This document shows, piece by piece, positions 5,305 to 7,948 of a stretch of DNA of 7,948 nucleotides. The position numbers and the translations under genes were made by a program. Source of the stretch: DATNNN01 sp035601815 (GTDB lineage: Bacteria > Pseudomonadota > Alphaproteobacteria > Rhizobiales > Xanthobacteraceae); contig DATNNN010000235.1 of NCBI GenBank assembly GCA_035601815.1, positions 1-7,948 on the forward strand. Direction: 5' to 3'. Position 1 is the stretch's first letter. The number at the start of each line of letters is the position of its first letter. The notes under the pieces were generated by a model. That model saw only the letters and a list, made by a program, of their open reading frames with translations. It was not told the origin of the DNA and did not search any database.

Positions 5305-6012
5305 TCAAGATTCGAGCGCGCGCAGGAATTTCGGCGTGCCGGAAGAAATTGCGGCAAGCGCCGCGTTGGAATCGGAAACCCAGCCGAAGATCGCGCCCTG
5401 CGCCTTGATCATTTCGATGCCGACCCGGTGGAACTCCGGGAAATAGGAGGCGCAGCAGTCTTCGAGCACGACGCAGCGATAGCCGCGGTCGTTGGCCTCG
5501 CGCACGGAGGTGTTGACGCAAACCTCGGTGGTAACCCCGCAAACGAGGAGGTATTCGATGCCGAAGTTGCGCAACAGCGCGTCTAGATCGGTGGCGTAGA
5601 AGGCGCCCTTGCCCGGCTTGTCGATCACTGGCTCGTTCGGCAGCGGATAGAGCTCGGGGATGGTGTCGTGGCCGGCTTCGCCGCGGATCAGGATGCGGCC
5701 CATGGGGCCGGGGGCGCCGATACGCTTGGAAGGGTGGCCGCGCTCGACCTTGGCACGCGGCGCGTCGGAAAGATCCGGGCGGTGGCCTTCGCGGGTGTGG
5801 ATCACTAGCATCTCGGCGGCACGAGCGGCCGCCAGCATCTTCTTACAGGGGTCGACGGCACGGTTGAGCAGCGACACGTCGTTGCCGAGCGTCTCCCCGA
5901 AGCCGCCGGGCTCGAGGAAATCGCGCTGCATGTCGATGACGATAAGCGCCGTCTTGTCGAGATTGATCGACAGCGGTTCCGGCTCCGCCTGAATGGTAAC
6001 CCGCGCCATCAT
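5305..6012 (-). CDS. Isochorismatase-family cysteine hydrolase, biuret-hydrolase-like
   Basis: A cytoplasmic amidohydrolase of 235 residues, the normal length for the family. The Asp-Lys-Cys catalytic triad is visible: Asp27 in VIDMQRDF, Lys135 in DKPGKGAF and Cys165 in GVTTEVCVNT. The segments HTREGHRPDL (72-81), GRILIRGE (105-112), IPELYP (118-123), DKPGKG (131-136), REANDRGY (171-178), LEDCC (183-187) and KAQG..FG (203-210) closely resemble what I recall of BiuH from Rhizobium leguminosarum, which hydrolyses biuret to allophanate and ammonia. RutB (ureidoacrylate hydrolase) is a more distant alternative. A biuret role is supported by the allophanate-hydrolase-type gene next door. Start: tandem ATGs at 6012 and 6009 follow GGGGG closely; an upstream ATG at 6078 adds a low-similarity extension without a ribosome-binding site. 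The permease gene follows after 17 bases. Confidence 0.85.
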   Translation of the reverse strand: MMARVTIQAEPEPLSINLDKTALIVIDMQRDFLEPGGFGETLGNDVSLLNRAVDPCKKMLAAARAAEMLVIHTREGHRPDLSDAPRAKVERGHPSKRIGAPGPMGRILIRGEAGHDTIPELYPLPNEPVIDKPGKGAFYATDLDALLRNFGIEYLLVCGVTTEVCVNTSVREANDRGYRCVVLEDCCASYFPEFHRVGIEMIKAQGAIFGWVSDSNAALAAISSGTPKFLRALES

Positions 6013-6161
6013 GCCCCCGGGCCGGTTCGCTCCGGCCGCGGCCTTCGCAAAGCAAGGCTCGGGCCATGGTTTCGGCATCGCAGGAGGGCCGACATCTCAT
6101 TGGTCGGCACAGTGATTCGCCCATGGGCGGCCGAGGCCGCCGGCAACGAGGCGAAGCGGAG

Positions 6162-6182
6162 GCTGCACAGGAGTCGTGCAGC
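6162..6182. promoter_or_regulatory. Inverted repeat GCTGCAC-N7-GTGCAGC, operator candidate
   Basis: A perfect 7-bp inverted repeat (6162-6168 and 6176-6182) with a 7-base spacer. Its two arms are centred about 14 bases apart, somewhat more than one helical turn. It lies about 30 bases upstream of the candidate -35 element for the amidase gene, a sensible activator position. The binding protein is unknown. Confidence 0.35.
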
Positions 6183-6211
6183 ACTGCCGATTTCCTAGCC
6201 ACCTGGGGCCG

Positions 6212-6241
6212 TTGGCGGGCTGGAACGGGGCTTGTATGCAA
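6212..6241 (+). promoter_or_regulatory. Candidate promoter and overlapping TTGTATGCAA palindrome
   Basis: TTGGCG (6212-6217) as a -35 element is followed after 17 bases by TATGCA (6235-6240), a weak -10. The -10 overlaps TTGTATGCAA (6232-6241), a TTG-N4-CAA dyad like those bound by GntR-family repressors. Transcription from here would start near 6247, giving a leader of about 28 bases that carries the ribosome-binding site at 6264-6270. This agrees with the TTG start chosen at 6275 and argues against starts farther upstream. Confidence 0.3.
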
Positions 6242-6274
6242 TGGATGGCGATAGCGCAGCGCCGGGAGAGAAAA

Positions 6275-7693
6275 TTGGCCACCCTTGCCTCGATGGTCGC
6301 GGCGTACCGCAGCGGCGCCAAGGCGACGGACTTGATCGATCAGGCCTTCGATCGGATCGCGGCCTACGCCGATCCGGCGTTGTTCATCGCGCTTCGCGAC
6401 AAATCGGAGGTCATGACCGAAGCGCGCAAGCTTGCGCCCGGCGGCGCGCTCCACGGCGTGCCGGTGGCGGTGAAGGACAACATCGACGTCGGCGGAATGC
6501 CGACCACGGCCGGCTGTCCGGCCTACGCCTACACGCCCGGCCGCGACGCCACCGTCGTCGCGCGTCTGAAGGCCGCCGGCGCACTCATCGTCGGCAAGAC
6601 CAACCTCGATCAGTTCGCCACGGGCCTGGTCGGCACGCGCTCGCCTTACGGCGTGCCGCGCAATCCGCTACGCGCGGATCTCATTCCGGGCGGGTCGAGC
6701 TCGGGCTCGGCGACCGCGGTCGCCGCCGGGCTCGTGCCGGTGGCGCTCGGCACCGACACCGCCGGCTCCGGCCGCGTGCCGGCCATGCTCAACAACATCG
6801 TGGGCCTGAAGCCGAGCCTCGGCATGCTGTCGACCGCCGGCGTCGTGCCGGCCTGCCGTACCCTCGATTGCGTTTCGGTATTCGCGCTCACCGTTGCCGA
6901 CGCCTGGGCCGCGCTTGCGGCGATGGCGGGCCACGATCCGCACGATCCTTTTTCGCGCTCCATTCCGCTCGGCGGCCTCGGTACCGTGCCGCCCGGCGTT
7001 CGCATCGGCGTGCCCGCGCCGGGCGAGCGCATATTCTTCGGCGATCGCCTTGCGGCGGACGCCTATACGGCGGCGCTCGGCCGGCTCGAAGGGTTGGGAG
7101 CCCAGGTGGTCGAGTTCGACATCGAGCCGTTCTACGAGACCGCGCGGCTTCTCTACGAGGGCCCCTGGCTTGCCGAACGCTTCCTCACCATCCGCGATCT
7201 TCTCGCTTCGTCGCCCGACGCGATCCATCCGGTCACGCGCGAGATCATCGTCGAGGGCGCGCGGCTGAGCGCGCCCGACGCCTTCGCCGCGTTCTATAAG
7301 CTCGAGGGACTGCGCCGGGTGGCCGACGCCACCTTTCGCGGCGTCGACGCGTTGGCGCTGCCGTCGGCGCCGACGGTTTACACGGTCGCGCAGGTCCTCG
7401 CCGATCCGGTGCGGCTCAACAGCCGGCTCGGCACCTACACGAACTTCGTCAATCTGCTGAACCTGTGCGCGGTCGCCGTTCCGGCGTCGCTCAGGCCCGA
7501 CGGCGCGCCGTTCGGCATCACGCTGATCGCGCCCGCGGGCCGCGATGCGTTCGTCGCTTCGATCGCGGGCGCCTTCCACGCCGCCACCGGGCTTACCCTT
7601 GGCGCCACGGACTTGCCCGTGCCGCCGCCGATCGAACGCGACACCAGGCCCGCGGCCGGCACCCGCGAAGCGATCCACAAGAAATCGGCATAG
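6275..7693 (+). CDS. atzF: Allophanate hydrolase, AtzF-type amidase lacking the C-terminal domain
   Basis: A 472-residue amidase-signature enzyme, probably cytoplasmic, expected to split allophanate to ammonia and carbon dioxide. The Lys-cisSer-Ser triad is intact: Lys67 in VAVKDNI, Ser141 in GGSSSGSA and nucleophile Ser165 in TDTAGSGRVP, with the usual 24-residue spacing between the serines. The wording after the nucleophile (RVPAMLNNIVGLKP, 167-180) and VVPACRTLDCVSVFALT (190-206) is characteristic of allophanate hydrolases rather than general amidases. The protein ends soon after the amidase fold (about 450), whereas AtzF and the urea-amidolyase hydrolases carry a further domain of over 100 residues. 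The start is TTG 6275, with GGGAGAG (6264-6270) just upstream; in-frame GTG 6176 and ATGs 6236/6245 lack good ribosome-binding sites. It diverges from the hydrolase-permease operon. Activity on a related carbamoyl substrate remains possible. Confidence 0.85.
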   Translation: MATLASMVAAYRSGAKATDLIDQAFDRIAAYADPALFIALRDKSEVMTEARKLAPGGALHGVPVAVKDNIDVGGMPTTAGCPAYAYTPGRDATVVARLKAAGALIVGKTNLDQFATGLVGTRSPYGVPRNPLRADLIPGGSSSGSATAVAAGLVPVALGTDTAGSGRVPAMLNNIVGLKPSLGMLSTAGVVPACRTLDCVSVFALTVADAWAALAAMAGHDPHDPFSRSIPLGGLGTVPPGVRIGVPAPGERIFFGDRLAADAYTAALGRLEGLGAQVVEFDIEPFYETARLLYEGPWLAERFLTIRDLLASSPDAIHPVTREIIVEGARLSAPDAFAAFYKLEGLRRVADATFRGVDALALPSAPTVYTVAQVLADPVRLNSRLGTYTNFVNLLNLCAVAVPASLRPDGAPFGITLIAPAGRDAFVASIAGAFHAATGLTLGATDLPVPPPIERDTRPAAGTREAIHKKSA

Positions 7694-7948
7694 CTAGCCG
7701 GCGATGACGCTCACGTGCGCCGCGGCCACGCGCCAGCCGGCGGGCGTGCGGATCCAGGTCTGGCTCTGGCGGCCGACCTTGCCGGCCATGGTCTCGCGCC
7801 GGAACAGCGTGTTCGTCGTCGCGAAATCGCGGCCGTAGGTGGTGATGACGGTGCGCTCGAGGCTGCGGGCGAGGTCGAGCGGCGAGCGCGCCGCGCGAAA
7901 GGCGCGGATTTCGTCGTAGCCATAGAGATTCTCCGTGCCGCCGTAGCG
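7694..7948 (-). CDS. AtzH-like (DUF3225, NTF2-fold) protein, C-terminal part
   Basis: The last 84 codons of a gene that begins beyond the right edge. The fragment contains RYGGTENLYGYDEI, an arginine-rich helix (FRAARSPLDLARSLER), TVITTYGRDFATTNT, FRRE, GRQSQTWIR and GWRVAAAHVS, wording typical of the AtzH-like/DUF3225 family of small cone-shaped SnoaL/NTF2-fold proteins. Family members occur in cyanuric acid operons beside atzE and atzF and near other amidase genes; their biochemical role is not well settled. Here the gene is on the opposite strand from the allophanate hydrolase gene, so the two are associated by position but not in one operon. Its TAG stop (7696-7694) abuts the TAG of the amidase gene with no base between. 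Confidence 0.85.
   Translation of the reverse strand, partial: RYGGTENLYGYDEIRAFRAARSPLDLARSLERTVITTYGRDFATTNTLFRRETMAGKVGRQSQTWIRTPAGWRVAAAHVSVIAG

Larger units (their letters stand above)
6013..6274. promoter_or_regulatory. Divergent promoter/operator region of the hydrolase and amidase genes
   Basis: These 262 bases separate the divergent starts and contain a cluster of inverted repeats: GCCGAC/GTCGGC (6088-6093 and 6103-6108), the perfect 12-bp palindrome CGCCCATGGGCG (6118-6129), GGCGGCC-GA-GGCCGCC (6126-6141), GCTGCAC-N7-GTGCAGC (6162-6182) and TTGTATGCAA (6232-6241). I see no credible gene in it. The density of dyads suggests binding of a regulator controlling both arms, such as a GntR- or LysR-type protein, but no regulator gene lies in this window. 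Confidence 0.5.

Noticed and set aside
2979..5357. Very long minus-strand open frame (792 codons) crossing the EAL gene and the permease gene
   Set aside because: It is a different frame from the real permease, rich in Arg/His/Gly, and is an artefact of high-GC codon structure opposite and beside true genes.
6013..6078. Longer start (ATG 6078) for the cysteine hydrolase
   Set aside because: The added 22 residues (Pro/Ala-rich) do not look like the family and no Shine-Dalgarno sequence precedes the ATG.
6176..6274. Earlier starts (GTG 6176, ATG 6236, ATG 6245) for the amidase
   Set aside because: None has a good ribosome-binding site. GTG 6176 lies within an inverted repeat and upstream of the candidate promoter; TTG 6275 follows GGGAGAG at proper distance and begins where the family similarity begins.

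Overview
The window is GC-rich DNA with tightly packed genes, GC-rich codon use and a few TTG starts. This and the protein families suggest an alphaproteobacterium of the Hyphomicrobiales (Bradyrhizobium or Rhodopseudomonas relatives). That placement is an inference from style and protein flavour; no rRNA or other marker gene is present.

Left part (1-3683). The 5' end of a DEAD-box RNA helicase gene runs leftward out of the window. A 387-base non-coding region follows, unusually rich in inverted repeats. Next is a rightward two-gene unit: a FIST-domain sensor protein and, 6 bases after its stop, a PAS-GGDEF-EAL protein that makes and/or breaks down cyclic di-GMP. FIST proteins include NosP, a nitric-oxide-binding haem protein usually encoded beside its kinase or c-di-GMP enzyme, so this pair is a good candidate for a NosP-type NO-to-c-di-GMP switch. 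Three features of the upstream DNA fit or extend this idea. One is a perfect TTGCG-N4-CGCAA dyad with the geometry of an FNR/NnrR-family site. The second is a weaker TTGTT-N4-CACAA site. The third is an 8-bp perfect inverted repeat that would bury the FIST ribosome-binding site in a hairpin.

Right part (3684-7948). A leftward two-gene operon encodes an isochorismatase-fold cysteine hydrolase that resembles biuret hydrolase, then an NCS2-type nucleobase permease. Diverging from it across 262 bases is an amidase-signature enzyme of the allophanate hydrolase (AtzF) type, which lacks the usual C-terminal domain. Meeting it tail to tail, with no base between the two stop codons, is the 3' part of an AtzH-like (DUF3225) gene on the minus strand. 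Together these suggest uptake of a nitrogen-rich ring or ureide compound and its breakdown through biuret and allophanate to ammonia and CO2. The biuret and transport-substrate assignments are inferences from sequence resemblance and from how the steps fit together.

I see no tRNA, rRNA, CRISPR array, insertion sequence or prophage gene. The most interesting parts are the FIST/c-di-GMP unit with its control region and the compact biuret/allophanate-type cluster.
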